DNA of 64,000 nt from CAYRFQ01 sp964423615 (GCA_964423615.1 CAYRFQ010000016.1:1-64000), one strand, 5' to 3'; shown: positions 1 to 9,099, counted from the first letter of the stretch. Notes: generated by a model not told the origin, from the letters alone. Program-made: numbers and translations.

Positions 1-321
1 TGCTTTCGGATCTCTGGGCGAAGAAAATATATGCGATTTGTGCGAAACTCGAACTAAGTGTGTGTCCGAAGCGTTCAACTAATGATACGCTCTGTTAGAT
101 GCTGTTGTGTGCCCGAGTTACTCCAGTCCACGTAAGTCGCATGGTTGTCCAAGCACTCAATTTGCACTTTCCAACTTCCAGCGGAGCACTCGGTTGGATT
201 ACTCACTAGCCTAACTCTCGATGTATATGTTAACTTATTGAGGACTGCAGGACCAATGAGTCCAAGTAGCAGGTCTCCTTAGAAAACGATCTTTAGTAAC
301 AATCAAACAAAGGACATTGTA
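1..321. other. Non-coding or unassigned left edge
   Basis: No open frame with protein-like composition and no tRNA-like cloverleaf could be recognised here. The last 20 bases contain the AAAGGA ribosome-binding site of the next gene. A gene could enter from outside the window, but nothing supports one. Confidence 0.5.
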
Positions 322-858
322 ATGCTCGTGATACCCCTTCGGTTGTTGACTACTGGTATGGTCTGTGTTGTTGCCCTCGTTTGTGGAACACCACACATCC
401 ATGCCCATCCTTTTCATGCCAGCATCGCCGAAGCCGAGTGGAACCCGAAAACCAAGAAACTCGAGATTGCTCTTTGGGTTCACCCCGTAGATCTGGAAAA
501 AGCCCTCAATCGTGCCACGAAACAGCAAATCGATCTCGACAAGACAGCCAATCTCGACGGACACATCACGGCTTATCTCAAGAAAGTGGTCTCAGTCAAG
601 ACAGCGAAGGGAAAATCGAAACAATTGGAATGGGTCGGCAAGGAAATCAAGCTCAAGGGGGCTTGGCTCTATTTCCAGTTTTCGCTCGAAGGTGGTCCTG
701 TTGGTACGAAGATCAGCAACCGCATTTTCTTCGAATTACTGCCCGACCAAGAAAACACGATCACTTTTCGAGATCGAGGCAACAAGAGACGCAGGTCCGT
801 CACGTGCACGCGAACACAACCCGAAATTGTTTTTCGATGGGATGTCCCCAACAAATGA
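322..858 (+). CDS. DUF6702-like secreted protein
   Basis: This 178-residue protein starts at an ATG 9 bases after AAAGGA. Residues 1 to about 28 form a signal peptide (hydrophobic stretch, then HAHP). The mature part begins HPFHASIAEAEWN, followed by a KLEIALWVHPVDLE stretch. This matches the pattern of the DUF6702 family, small secreted proteins of unknown function that usually begin with HPxHxS and are found in Bacteroidetes and planctomycetes. The family call rests on memory of this N-terminal pattern. No catalytic residues are evident. The next gene faces it tail to tail, with only 9 bases between the stops. Confidence 0.65.
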   Translation: MLVIPLRLLTTGMVCVVALVCGTPHIHAHPFHASIAEAEWNPKTKKLEIALWVHPVDLEKALNRATKQQIDLDKTANLDGHITAYLKKVVSVKTAKGKSKQLEWVGKEIKLKGAWLYFQFSLEGGPVGTKISNRIFFELLPDQENTITFRDRGNKRRRSVTCTRTQPEIVFRWDVPNK

Positions 859-867
859 TCGACAGCC

Positions 868-1254
868 TCACGGCATTATCAGGGCTTGTCGACACTTCCA
901 CCAGAAACAGGAATCGAGAACCAACAAGAACATTCCTTGGACGAGGATGGCCCAGCCGAATCCGCGTAGCTTTGAACTTGAAAATCGGGTAAGTGCCACA
1001 CCCGTGATCATATAGGCAACATCGAGCCCGATGTTGATCAGCAATACATCGCGGAGGCCTTCGAGGGATTCCACGGGACGAAGTAATGCGTAAAGAGCAA
1101 TCCCACCATCGATCCATCCCCATAAACCGCTCATAAACCAGAAGCTCCGCGACCACTCTCCCTTGACTACATATAGTGCAAGGATGGCTCCCCCCATCGA
1201 AACGAGACTCCACAAAAATAGGAAAATCACGAGTTGTTGGAGGATCTCCGACAT
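868..1254 (-). CDS. Small four-helix integral membrane protein
   Basis: This 128-residue protein has four hydrophobic segments, roughly residues 8-30, 42-60, 68-90 and 97-118, with a GLWGWIDGGIALY stretch between the first two. The ATG at 1254 is preferred because GAGGTG lies 4 bases before it; an upstream TTG at 1281 has no such site. The layout resembles small DUF6992-type membrane proteins, but I cannot confirm the family. No enzymatic motif is visible. It lies convergent with the DUF6702-like gene, and the terminator of the surface-protein gene lies upstream of it, so it is probably transcribed alone. Confidence 0.6.
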   Translation of the reverse strand: MSEILQQLVIFLFLWSLVSMGGAILALYVVKGEWSRSFWFMSGLWGWIDGGIALYALLRPVESLEGLRDVLLINIGLDVAYMITGVALTRFSSSKLRGFGWAILVQGMFLLVLDSCFWWKCRQALIMP

Positions 1255-1320
1255 AAACACCTCATTGCACACATCATGCAATTACCAAATGTGACGAAGC
1301 TGAGTGCGTCTTGTCTACAA

Positions 1321-1357
1321 AAACAAGATGCCAAGGTGTTGCCTTGGCATCTTGTTT
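1321..1357 (-). terminator. Rho-independent terminator of the RTX-like gene
   Basis: A perfect 16-bp inverted repeat (1321-1336 and 1342-1357) with a 5-base loop. Read on the minus strand it is followed by TTTTTG. It lies about 60 bases past the stop of the surface-protein gene at 1418. Confidence 0.85.
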
Positions 1358-1417
1358 CATAAAAGGATGACAGAAATGAACTGGGACCAACAGAATAAAT
1401 ATGCGAAGGATGCCGTC

Positions 1418-2839
1418 CTAGAAACCGAAACCACCCGTCAAGAAGTCACGCCCACGACCACCCAGCAAGAAGTCAAAGCCGCGACCACCACTCAAGAAAT
1501 CACGCCCACGACCACCACTCAACAAGTCGTTTCCACGCCCTCCAAACAACTCGTCATCACCGTCTTGGCCAAACAGTTGATCTGCCCCCGCGCCGCCAAG
1601 AATCGAGTCAGCGCCGTCACCACCAACAATAAAGTCTCCTCGACCACCACCAATAAGAGTGTCGTTGCCATCGTCACCCGAGAGGAAGACACCTAGGTCT
1701 GCGACGTCCGACGCATCGATGACATCGCTGCCACCACGACCATAAGCGAACAACGCTTCGACGCTTTCTACAAATAGGTTTGAGTCGTTCACCTCCAAGA
1801 CGTAGCCAGAGGCGCCATTCGCGATGGTAATGACGTCATCGTCTTCCGTTCCCAAGACGGTCACGGTGTCCCGCCAACTTCCGCCACGGAAGGTGATGTC
1901 CGGAACGGATAAGTCAGACGAACTGGCCCGATAATAAAGCCGGTCGAAACCTCTTCCAGCTTCGATGATGAACGGTTGGTTCGGATCAAAGGTGAATTCC
2001 GCAGTGTCTCCGAATGTCTGGCCGATTGCGAGAGTGTTGGTTTCGCCTTCTTCCACACTGACCGTGAAGACATCCGTGAACCGCGTTCCTTCGACGACCA
2101 CTGGCAGTAGGAATGCTGTCCCGGTGGGCAAGACGGCGAGAAGACCGAAGTTATCTTCACCGGGTTCAGGACTCAAAAATCCAGACGCGACAATCACAGC
2201 AGCTCCACCAGCCAACCCGCTCAAGTCAGCTTCGAATGTCGCTGCCACAGCATCGTTGTCTTCGGCTAAAGTAACATCTAACGTGAACGTCCCAGGGTCT
2301 ACGGAAAGGTATCCGTTCGGATCAAACTCGGTGTAGGCAATGTCGTCGACAAGTATGGCAACGTCACGAGCAACCACATCGACTGGAGGAGCATCTGGCG
2401 AACCGTGGAAGACGTAAAAATCGACTTTGTCGCCGTCCTCAGCTTCTGTTTGGCCAACCCCCGACAACTCCACGGTGAAGGTTGGATTACTCCCTTCTGA
2501 TCCGTCCGATGCCGGATCACCAATGGCGATAGCTACGTAGTTGGTGCCAAGCGTAATCGGAAGTTCAGCTTCGAATACGGGAGTCGGATCGCCTGCAGGA
2601 GTGATGACCACTTCAATATCCGTTGTGTCTCCCTCGCCAAAAAATGGAGTAAGATCCAGGAACGGGCTCGCTTCACGGAACATAAAATTTTCCGCTACTG
2701 GGACATCTTCCACAAACACATCCACCGCCTCAGCCGCCTCGTAAGGCGAATTGTGGATGAGTTGGATCGCCGCCGGGACACTTCTTTCTTCGAGAGATTC
2801 CAACACCGGACGAAACGATTGAGATAGATCAGTGCGCAT
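1418..2839 (-). CDS. DUF4397/RTX-type surface protein with planctomycete N-terminal motif
   Basis: This 473-residue protein is probably extracellular. It has no classical signal peptide. Residues 10-23 read FRPVLESLEERSVP, the planctomycete N-terminal 'LE(E/D)R-x-x-P' motif of exported proteins (Pfam Planc_extracel-like). Residues about 24-230 resemble two DUF4397 domains (VDVFVEDVPVAENFMF; YVFHGSPDAPPVDV). The C-terminal 100 residues are glycine/aspartate nonapeptides of the haemolysin calcium-binding type (GGDGADSILGGAGAD and similar). The last repeats drift to GGRGRDFL and lose the usual aspartates, so calcium binding by them is doubtful. The start is an ATG. Function is unknown; a calcium-stabilised surface or matrix protein is likely. 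Confidence 0.8.
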   Translation of the reverse strand: MRTDLSQSFRPVLESLEERSVPAAIQLIHNSPYEAAEAVDVFVEDVPVAENFMFREASPFLDLTPFFGEGDTTDIEVVITPAGDPTPVFEAELPITLGTNYVAIAIGDPASDGSEGSNPTFTVELSGVGQTEAEDGDKVDFYVFHGSPDAPPVDVVARDVAILVDDIAYTEFDPNGYLSVDPGTFTLDVTLAEDNDAVAATFEADLSGLAGGAAVIVASGFLSPEPGEDNFGLLAVLPTGTAFLLPVVVEGTRFTDVFTVSVEEGETNTLAIGQTFGDTAEFTFDPNQPFIIEAGRGFDRLYYRASSSDLSVPDITFRGGSWRDTVTVLGTEDDDVITIANGASGYVLEVNDSNLFVESVEALFAYGRGGSDVIDASDVADLGVFLSGDDGNDTLIGGGRGDFIVGGDGADSILGGAGADQLFGQDGDDELFGGRGNDLLSGGRGRDFLSGGRGFDFLLGGRGRDFLTGGFGF

Positions 2840-3182
2840 AATTACTCGGATTCCTTTCGGACGAATCGAAATGAGGAAGTGAAAAAAACAACCAACGTCT
2901 CAGAACAAGATAAAATGCACACGATTAATAGACAGTGGATCGCCAAGGTCAACGATTTTTCTAGTTTTTCAACTCGTCCAATTGGGCTTGAGAAGTGGCC
3001 GTTCGAAATGAATACAGAGAATGCCGTCGAGGCATACTGATTGGGAAAATTGAAAACTAACTTCTATCTACTTCCAATGAGGTGAGAGACAAAAGGAGAT
3101 GAGAGAAGGATGAATATGTGGCCCAGGCTCTGGCCAGAGACGGTCCAGAACCCGGGAAATCGGATTAACCAAGCCGGAAAGA
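2840..3182. other. Intergenic region upstream of the RTX-like gene
   Basis: This lies between the start of the surface-protein gene and the stop of the BNR/PDZ gene, both on the minus strand. It should hold the promoter of the former and the terminator of the latter. No convincing hairpin or consensus promoter was seen. Confidence 0.4.
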
Positions 3183-6100
3183 TCACTCGCGAATTTGCTC
3201 CAATAGTTCCTCGTCCAACTCCTCCTCCGCCACGACAGTCGTTCGTGGGAAATTCGGATCGGGTTCAATCCGAAGAACGGTGGTGAGTTCCTGTCCATCA
3301 ACGTTCAGCACGATGCGGTACACACCGTTGGGCACACGTGTCCGTCGGGTGAATCGGAATCCGCCGGAAGAGGAACTGCTTTCCCCCTTACCCGTTTTCT
3401 TTTTCTTGGGGGTGGTGAGCATGTTCCATGCGATTTTGTTCAACCCTGCCTTTCCGGAACCTTTCAAAGTGGCAAGTTCTTTTCCCTCGATGTTGTAAAT
3501 TGTCGCTTCGACTTTTTTCGCTTCATCATTGAGGGAATAGAAAATTTGCGCTGAGGAAGGCGGGTTGCTTCCCACGAAGCGTGGCTGATGACGTCCTCGT
3601 GTGGGTTTGCGAATCCAACGAGTGACTTTCTGTGGCGTGTACAAGTGGGCCTTCTTTTTGATCACCTCGCCGGTCATTTGCCGTAAGGCAGTCACATCCA
3701 ATATCCACAGACTACGTCCGTGAGTGGCCGCGACGATTTCTCCGGCTGTGGGGTGAACGGCAATCTCATGAATGGCCACGGTGGGGAGGTTGTTGTTGAG
3801 TTTCGTCCATGTTTCTCCACGGTCAGTCGAAGCATACAGCCCGAACTCGGTCCCAGTGTACAGCAAGTTCGGATTCTTGACGTCTTCGCGGAGGCAGCGT
3901 GTCGAACCTCGCGGCAGGTTGGACGTGATCGGCTTCCACGTCTGGCCGTAGTCCTCGGTGACATAGAGATACGGATTATCGTCATCGGAGCGGTGCGCGT
4001 CGAAGGCCACATAAGCCCGTCCAGCCTCGAATCGAGAAGCCTCGATCGTGGACACCCATCGGGGATCTTTCAAACCAACTTTTTTCGTAACGTTAGTCCA
4101 TTTTGCTCCGCCATCCTTGGTCACCCAGAGGGCTCCGTCGTCCGTCCCAACCCACAAGACGAGTCGGTCGAGAGCTGACTCGGCTAACGCCGTCGCACTC
4201 CCTCGTTTCGTGAGGGTGATCTCTGGAGAAATCTTGAGTTGATTCTTGCCTCGGTTGACGGACCGAAAGACGTAGTTTCCGGCACAGTAAACAATCTTGC
4301 CGTTGTGGTGCGAAAGGATGAACGGCGTCTTCCAATTAAACCGATATCGGGGTGCCCCTTTTTTCTTTGGGGAAGAGGGCGACACAGTGCCCGACTCACC
4401 AGTTTTCAAATTGCGACGACGGATTCGTCCGTTTTGGCTCTCGTAGTAAACGACATCCGGATTGGTGGGGTCGACGCGGCAAACGAATCCATCGCCACCA
4501 CCGATCGAAAGCCAGTCGGCATTGATCAGACCACCACGCAAACTCTGGCTGGGGCCTCCCCAACTTCCGTTATCTTGGAGACCGCCGTAAACGTTGTAGG
4601 GTTGTTTGTTGTCGACCGTCACATGATAGAACTGTCCCATCGCCATGTAGTTGTGGTGTTTCCAATTTTTCATGGCGTCATAGGTCGAATAGATTCCACC
4701 GTCATTTCCAATAATGGCGTGACGTCCGTCGCGTGGGTCGATCCAGAGGGCGTGTCCGTCGGCATGAATCCCGCGACTTCGGTCCGACTTGAACGTATTC
4801 CCTCCGTCGACTGATCGCCAAAGTCGAATGCCCAGGATGTAAACTTTCTGGTCGTCGCTCGGGTCGACGCGGATTTGGCTGAAGTACATGGGGCGTGGGT
4901 TGAAGCTATTTACACGCTTCCAACTTTCCCCAGCGTCGTCGGAACGAAAGATGCCACCATACTCGTGAGCATCCGGTCCTTGTTGGTGTTGGACATTCTC
5001 CTTCTGTCCACCGTAATACGCGGCATAGGGGCGGTTCTTCGTCGCGCCACCTGGGCCTCCGACGCCTTTTCGTTCTCCGGGTCCTGGAGCTTTCGTCAAT
5101 TTGACCTCGAACTTCTTGACTTCGGAGTCACGAAGGACTTCAAGCGTGACGGTGTCCCCAATTTTGCTGTTCTTGATTTCGGCCCGCAAGTCGTCGTACG
5201 TTTTGATTGTTTTGTCGTTGTATTTTTGGACGATGTCTCGGGTTTCCAAGCCAACTTTGTCGGCCGGGGATTTAATCATAACGAAAATCTGGGCACCCTT
5301 CTCGTCGGTACGTCCACGAACTCCCAAATAGGGTCGAGGCGGAGGAGGCGTTCCTTTGCCAAGTTTTTCGCAACTGACCACGGCATAAAGGACGTTGGGA
5401 TTCATTCGATACCAGTCCAAACCGATCCGGCCCAATTGGGAAGTCGGCAACCCCTTCGTCAACTTCCGGAACGTAGTGCCCCCGTTCGAGGTTTTGTAGA
5501 GACCGGCATTCTTGCCCCAGCGGACGACCGGGTCGTAGGTATCAATGCCGTCGGGGAGTTTCTTCAACAGGAACGAATCGAAACCATCTCGTTTCCGTTC
5601 CCACAAGGCCACAATGAGTGTGTCCGGATCACGCGGATGCATCCGCATGTCAATGACGCCTGTGTTCTCGTCCTTGTACAACACTTTTTTCCACGTCTTG
5701 CCGCCGTCGGTCGTCTTGTACAAACCTCGTTCCGGATTGGGTCCGTAAAGCCGACCCAGTGCCCCGACGTAAACGATGTCGGGGTTCGTCGGGTGAACAA
5801 GAATTTTCCCGATTTGGAAGGTCTTTTCCAAACCCATGTGCTTCCACGTTTTGCCACCATCGGTAGACTTGTAAACTCCATTACCATACGAGACAGAGTT
5901 ACGCGGATTGTTTTCCCCAGTTCCGACCCACACGACGTTCGGATCGGAAGGGGCGACGCAAACGTCTCCGAGCGAAACAGTTTCTTCGTGATCGAATTGG
6001 TGAACAAAACTGGTTCCGTTGTTCGTCGTTTTTAGCAAACCGCCTCCCGCGCTGGCGGCATAGAAGATGGTAGGGTCGGCTTCGTACACCGAAAGGGCAG

Positions 6101-6308
6101 TGATTCGACCGCTCATGTTGGCTGGTCCGATCGACCGCCAGTTCATCGACTTCACCCAAGAAGCTGGCAACTTCGCGAGCACTTCTTTGGGCTTTTCTTT
6201 CTTCGTTGTCTTGGTTTTTGGCGTTTGGGCGGACAGTTCCAGTGTCACAAGGAACAATCCGAGGACGGCAAGGGTGGTCACCCCTCCCGTGCGGACAAGA
6301 TGGTTCAT
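3183..6308 (-). CDS. VPS10/sortilin-type BNR beta-propeller with an inserted PDZ domain
   Basis: This 1041-residue secreted protein is built from BNR/Asp-box blades (STDGGKTWKHM, TTDGGKTWKKV, TSNGGTTFRKL, SDDAGESWKRV, SVDGGNTF, TKDGGAKWTNV, TEDYGQTWKPI, STDRGETWTKL), the pattern of planctomycete 'VPS10 domain, glycosyl hydrolase' proteins. The ATG at 6308 was chosen because it opens a signal peptide (MNHLVRTGGVTTLAVLGLFL). Residues about 326-409 form a PDZ domain (YLGVRGRTDEKG, then SPADKVGLETRDIVQKYN). The last 150 residues form a beta-rich C-terminal domain ending in acidic residues. These propellers usually act on or bind extracellular ligands; the substrate is unknown. No catalytic residues can be assigned. 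A paralogue without PDZ lies at 39426-41699. Confidence 0.88.
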   Translation of the reverse strand: MNHLVRTGGVTTLAVLGLFLVTLELSAQTPKTKTTKKEKPKEVLAKLPASWVKSMNWRSIGPANMSGRITALSVYEADPTIFYAASAGGGLLKTTNNGTSFVHQFDHEETVSLGDVCVAPSDPNVVWVGTGENNPRNSVSYGNGVYKSTDGGKTWKHMGLEKTFQIGKILVHPTNPDIVYVGALGRLYGPNPERGLYKTTDGGKTWKKVLYKDENTGVIDMRMHPRDPDTLIVALWERKRDGFDSFLLKKLPDGIDTYDPVVRWGKNAGLYKTSNGGTTFRKLTKGLPTSQLGRIGLDWYRMNPNVLYAVVSCEKLGKGTPPPPRPYLGVRGRTDEKGAQIFVMIKSPADKVGLETRDIVQKYNDKTIKTYDDLRAEIKNSKIGDTVTLEVLRDSEVKKFEVKLTKAPGPGERKGVGGPGGATKNRPYAAYYGGQKENVQHQQGPDAHEYGGIFRSDDAGESWKRVNSFNPRPMYFSQIRVDPSDDQKVYILGIRLWRSVDGGNTFKSDRSRGIHADGHALWIDPRDGRHAIIGNDGGIYSTYDAMKNWKHHNYMAMGQFYHVTVDNKQPYNVYGGLQDNGSWGGPSQSLRGGLINADWLSIGGGDGFVCRVDPTNPDVVYYESQNGRIRRRNLKTGESGTVSPSSPKKKGAPRYRFNWKTPFILSHHNGKIVYCAGNYVFRSVNRGKNQLKISPEITLTKRGSATALAESALDRLVLWVGTDDGALWVTKDGGAKWTNVTKKVGLKDPRWVSTIEASRFEAGRAYVAFDAHRSDDDNPYLYVTEDYGQTWKPITSNLPRGSTRCLREDVKNPNLLYTGTEFGLYASTDRGETWTKLNNNLPTVAIHEIAVHPTAGEIVAATHGRSLWILDVTALRQMTGEVIKKKAHLYTPQKVTRWIRKPTRGRHQPRFVGSNPPSSAQIFYSLNDEAKKVEATIYNIEGKELATLKGSGKAGLNKIAWNMLTTPKKKKTGKGESSSSSGGFRFTRRTRVPNGVYRIVLNVDGQELTTVLRIEPDPNFPRTTVVAEEELDEELLEQIRE

Positions 6309-6842
6309 CGGAGAAATCCTGGATGCTTGGTTAGGAATAAGGACAACGTTACTGGGTCTAAACAATGATTAGGTGGTTAGTGACACCCAGTTGTCAATAG
6401 TGGAGAGGAGGAATTTCGACTGGAGGGTGTACGAGGGGGAGGGGTGTTAGCGTTTGGTCTTGGGACTTGCATTTTGTTCCAACGCAAGTACCGAGCCCAC
6501 ATCTAGCAAACCCTCAAATTCTCTTTTTAGTATTGTGATGAACACACCATAAATAGGCAAGCGTCGAGCAGAAAGTCAATGAGCCTCGAAGGGCGACGGC
6601 TCTTGGTATGACTGAATGTAGTTCGGTTGATTAGACACCAACCTGAGAAGCAGGCGATGCGAAAGATATTGAGGGAGAATGTGAGGTGAAAATCGGGCCA
6701 TCATTTATTGAGCTGCCACAAAAATTGGCCACACCCGGCAAACAGAATTGCACGATATCAACCCAACCACCTCACAGCGAAGTAGACACGTTTCTCTTGG
6801 GATTTACCAAAGCAATGCGACTGCTTTGGTAGCTTGGAAAAC
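6309..6842. other. Intergenic region between infC and the BNR/PDZ gene
   Basis: No gene is visible. The usual infC neighbours rpmI and rplT are not here in any frame. The right end holds the hairpin listed at 6805-6831. The left end should hold the promoter of the BNR/PDZ gene, but no clear -35/-10 pair was seen. Confidence 0.5.
6805..6831 (-). terminator. Hairpin just downstream of infC
   Basis: A perfect 10-bp inverted repeat (TACCAAAGCA and its complement) with a 7-base loop begins 11 bases past the infC stop. It is a plausible terminator, but no U-tract follows on the minus strand. Confidence 0.55.
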
Positions 6843-7373
6843 TTATTTCGGTGCCAACACAGCAGACATACGTTTACCTTCCATGGATGGCGGCCGTTCT
6901 ACTTTTGCTAGATCCTCCAACTTTTCAAGGACATCGGCCATGATGCGTTTGCCTTCGTCAATGTGCTGGAGTTCGCGCCCCCGAAACAGGACATAGACTT
7001 GAACTTTGTCCTTGTGTTCGAGAAATTTGCGAGCTTGGTTGACCTTGGTGTCGATGTCGTGCTCACCCGTTTTGGGGCGGAGTCGAATCTCTTTCACCTT
7101 TTGGGCCTTTTGTGGTTTCTTCTTCACGGACTGCTGGTACTTATATTTCCCGTAATCCATGATTTTGCAGACGGGTGGGCGTTCTTGTGGAGCAACTTCC
7201 ACAAGGTCAAGGTCTGCGTCGCGGGCCAAGTCCAATGCCTGATTCGTTGGAACAACTCCAAGTTGTTCGCCGTTGGCTCCGATCAAACGGATCGGGCTAA
7301 TTCGAATCTGTTCGTTGACCCGTTGTTGCTGCTGATTGTCGGCGTTTCGATCAAATCCCCGAAGCCTTGCCAA
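6843..7373 (-). CDS. infC: Translation initiation factor IF-3
   Basis: IF-3 binds the 30S subunit, keeps it free of 50S and checks initiator tRNA and start codon. The IF-3 N-domain is clear (RVNEQIRISPIRLIGANGEQ, GVVPTNQALDLA, PPVCKIMDYGKYKYQ), followed by a lysine-rich linker and the C-domain (KEIRLRPKTGEHDIDTK, VQVYVLFRGRE). No ATG precedes the N-domain: an in-frame TAA lies at 7398-7400 and the only start candidates are TTG at 7391 and TTG at 7373. The second is preferred because GGAG lies 9 bases before it, giving about 176 residues. Non-AUG starts are known for infC elsewhere and tie to autoregulation. It ends in a hairpin and lacks rpmI/rplT downstream. Confidence 0.95.
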   Translation of the reverse strand: MARLRGFDRNADNQQQQRVNEQIRISPIRLIGANGEQLGVVPTNQALDLARDADLDLVEVAPQERPPVCKIMDYGKYKYQQSVKKKPQKAQKVKEIRLRPKTGEHDIDTKVNQARKFLEHKDKVQVYVLFRGRELQHIDEGKRIMADVLEKLEDLAKVERPPSMEGKRMSAVLAPK

Positions 7374-8070
7374 GAAATTCGTCTCCTGCAATGAGTTTTA
7401 AGGATTGTCTTGGAACTTCCACTGTTCGGTCCCATTCTTCAAAACAAATGAGGGAGAAGGGAGGCAAAGACAGTATCCTTACGATTTGGGTTATGCAATT
7501 AGACACTCCAAGAGTGTCCAAGGTTCAAAAAACAAACAATCTAATCTCTTATGTATAATAATAGGCAATACTGGAGTCAATGCAATTTCTTTTTCTCGAC
7601 CAACGACGACCAATGCCAAGGGATCCAGACAAACTTTGTGGGAGCGATGAAGCCCTTCTCGGGACAGAATCAAGGAGAACGGAAAATTCAATGACTTTCC
7701 AATTTTGTTCGAAAATACTCGAGAAATCTTTACCTGTCCGACTTCCTCCAACCCAAAAACCCTCAACTTGGCAACAAAAACCGGTCGAAAAATGACAGAA
7801 ACCTGCGCTAAAACTGCACCAAACCTGCGCTAAACTTGTAGTAAACCTGCGCCTTTCTTGCACCTTTTTGACACCTCTCAATTTCCACATGTCCATATTC
7901 TCCAAATACTTATGGAAAACGACCCTCGAAAAATCGCCATTTCGACGCTTTTTCGAGTTTTTGGACCGTTCTTGGGCGCATCTCCTCATAATACAATAGG
8001 ATCGAACGCCGTCTCATTTTCACAAAAATGACCAAATTTCCAAAAGTTTCCGTTTCGAATGGAATCCGAT
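7374..8070. other. Long intergenic region upstream of infC
   Basis: About 700 bases with no convincing gene. Several short frames are open, but none has a recognisable product. It holds the three 22-bp phased repeats at 7799-7864. The infC promoter must lie here; I could not fix it. Confidence 0.5.
7799..7864. repeat. Three 22-bp phased direct repeats
   Basis: The core AACCTGCGC(T/C) recurs at 7799, 7821 and 7843, exactly 22 bp apart (two helical turns). The second half of each unit is less conserved but keeps a CTTG(C/T)A-like core. The arrangement resembles iterons or a multi-site operator. It lies about 430-490 bp upstream of the infC start. Confidence 0.6.
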
Positions 8071-9099
8071 TTAACTCCACTTTACAATCACACCCAAATA
8101 CTCTTCCTTCTTGTTCAAAAGACCTTCGTACGCCGTCCCCACATCCTCGGGAGTGATCGTGTGTGTAATGAGGCCATCCAAACTCAATCGATCTGACGCC
8201 AACGACGCCAACAACCACTTCTGGGCTTTATTAATGTCCCACGCTCCAGGAATGCGAGTGTGAGCCGCTTCGAAGAGCATGTTGCCGTGGGCGCCAGTCA
8301 CTTCGATGTAACGCCGGTGGAGGTCGTCATAGAAATTCACTTCCGCTGCTTTTCCCCGGGGACTTCCCACGACAACGACTTGCCCCGCGTCGCAAACAAG
8401 AGACATCGCCGAAGGGATGGCCGCCGGAACGCCGGTCGCGTCCGCAACGATCTCGACACCCTTGGTTCCCAGGAAATCATCGAGCTGTCGTTTGACATCA
8501 CCATCGGTTGGATTGATGACGTGATCCGCACCAGCAGCAAGGGCTGCATCACGCCGCATCTTCACTGTGTCGATCCCGATGACGGGATGGGCTCCCGCAG
8601 CCAAAAGACACCGTAAGCTCCATTGTCCAATCATCCCCAGACCCATTACCGCAGCCGAACGACCGAGGGTGACGCCCGCGCGAATCGATGCCCCCATGCC
8701 GTAACGAGCAATACACGCGAGTGTGGCCTTTTCAAAGGTGATCGTCTCGGGTAACTTCCACCACCGGCCTCGCTCGTGTCCCAACGTCAACAGTTCGGCA
8801 GAGGAGTGATTGCCTGGGTAGCTCACTCGATCGCCAACGTTCCAACCTTGGATGTCCGAACCGACGGCAGCAATCGTCCCGGCGGCACTGTATCCCGAAG
8901 GAAAAGGAAATTTCCAATCGGGCATGTTGGGATCGTAAAGCCACTGGTGTTTTCCGGTGTAGACGGCAAGCTCGGTTCCGGGGCTGATAGCGGTGGCTTC
9001 GGTCTTGACGAGAATTTGGTTCGGAGCTGGGTCGGGCAACTCGACCTCGCGGACTTCAACTCTGTTCGCTTCGGCTATGACAACTTGTTTGGCCTTCAT
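8071..9099 (-). CDS. Medium-chain (zinc-type) dehydrogenase/reductase
   Basis: This 342-residue protein of the MDR alcohol-dehydrogenase superfamily has an N-terminal GroES-like fold (ISPGTELAVYTG; FPFPSGYSAAGTIAAVGSD; GWNVGDRV) and a C-terminal Rossmann domain (AAVMGLGMIGQWSLRCLLAAGA) for NAD(P)H. The usual catalytic zinc cysteine and the four structural zinc cysteines are absent, so it may be zinc-free or act through another mechanism. Length fits the family (330-350). The ATG at 9099 follows AGGAAA, and only 9 bases separate it from the stop of the ATP-grasp gene, so the two form an operon. Substrate unknown. Confidence 0.88.
   Translation of the reverse strand: MKAKQVVIAEANRVEVREVELPDPAPNQILVKTEATAISPGTELAVYTGKHQWLYDPNMPDWKFPFPSGYSAAGTIAAVGSDIQGWNVGDRVSYPGNHSSAELLTLGHERGRWWKLPETITFEKATLACIARYGMGASIRAGVTLGRSAAVMGLGMIGQWSLRCLLAAGAHPVIGIDTVKMRRDAALAAGADHVINPTDGDVKRQLDDFLGTKGVEIVADATGVPAAIPSAMSLVCDAGQVVVVGSPRGKAAEVNFYDDLHRRYIEVTGAHGNMLFEAAHTRIPGAWDINKAQKWLLASLASDRLSLDGLITHTITPEDVGTAYEGLLNKKEEYLGVIVKWS

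Noticed and set aside
381..1015. Overlapping plus-strand frames in and beyond the DUF6702-like gene
   Set aside because: They are out of frame with the gene that has a signal peptide and ribosome site, and run into the oppositely oriented membrane-protein gene.
4875..6035. Plus-strand frame of 386 codons opposite the BNR/PDZ gene
   Set aside because: Shadow of a well-supported gene; no family pattern or start signal.
7549..7989. Minus-strand frame of 146 codons upstream of infC
   Set aside because: It has an ATG, but its composition is unlike real proteins here, and it contains the 22-bp DNA repeats, which read as an irregular peptide repeat.
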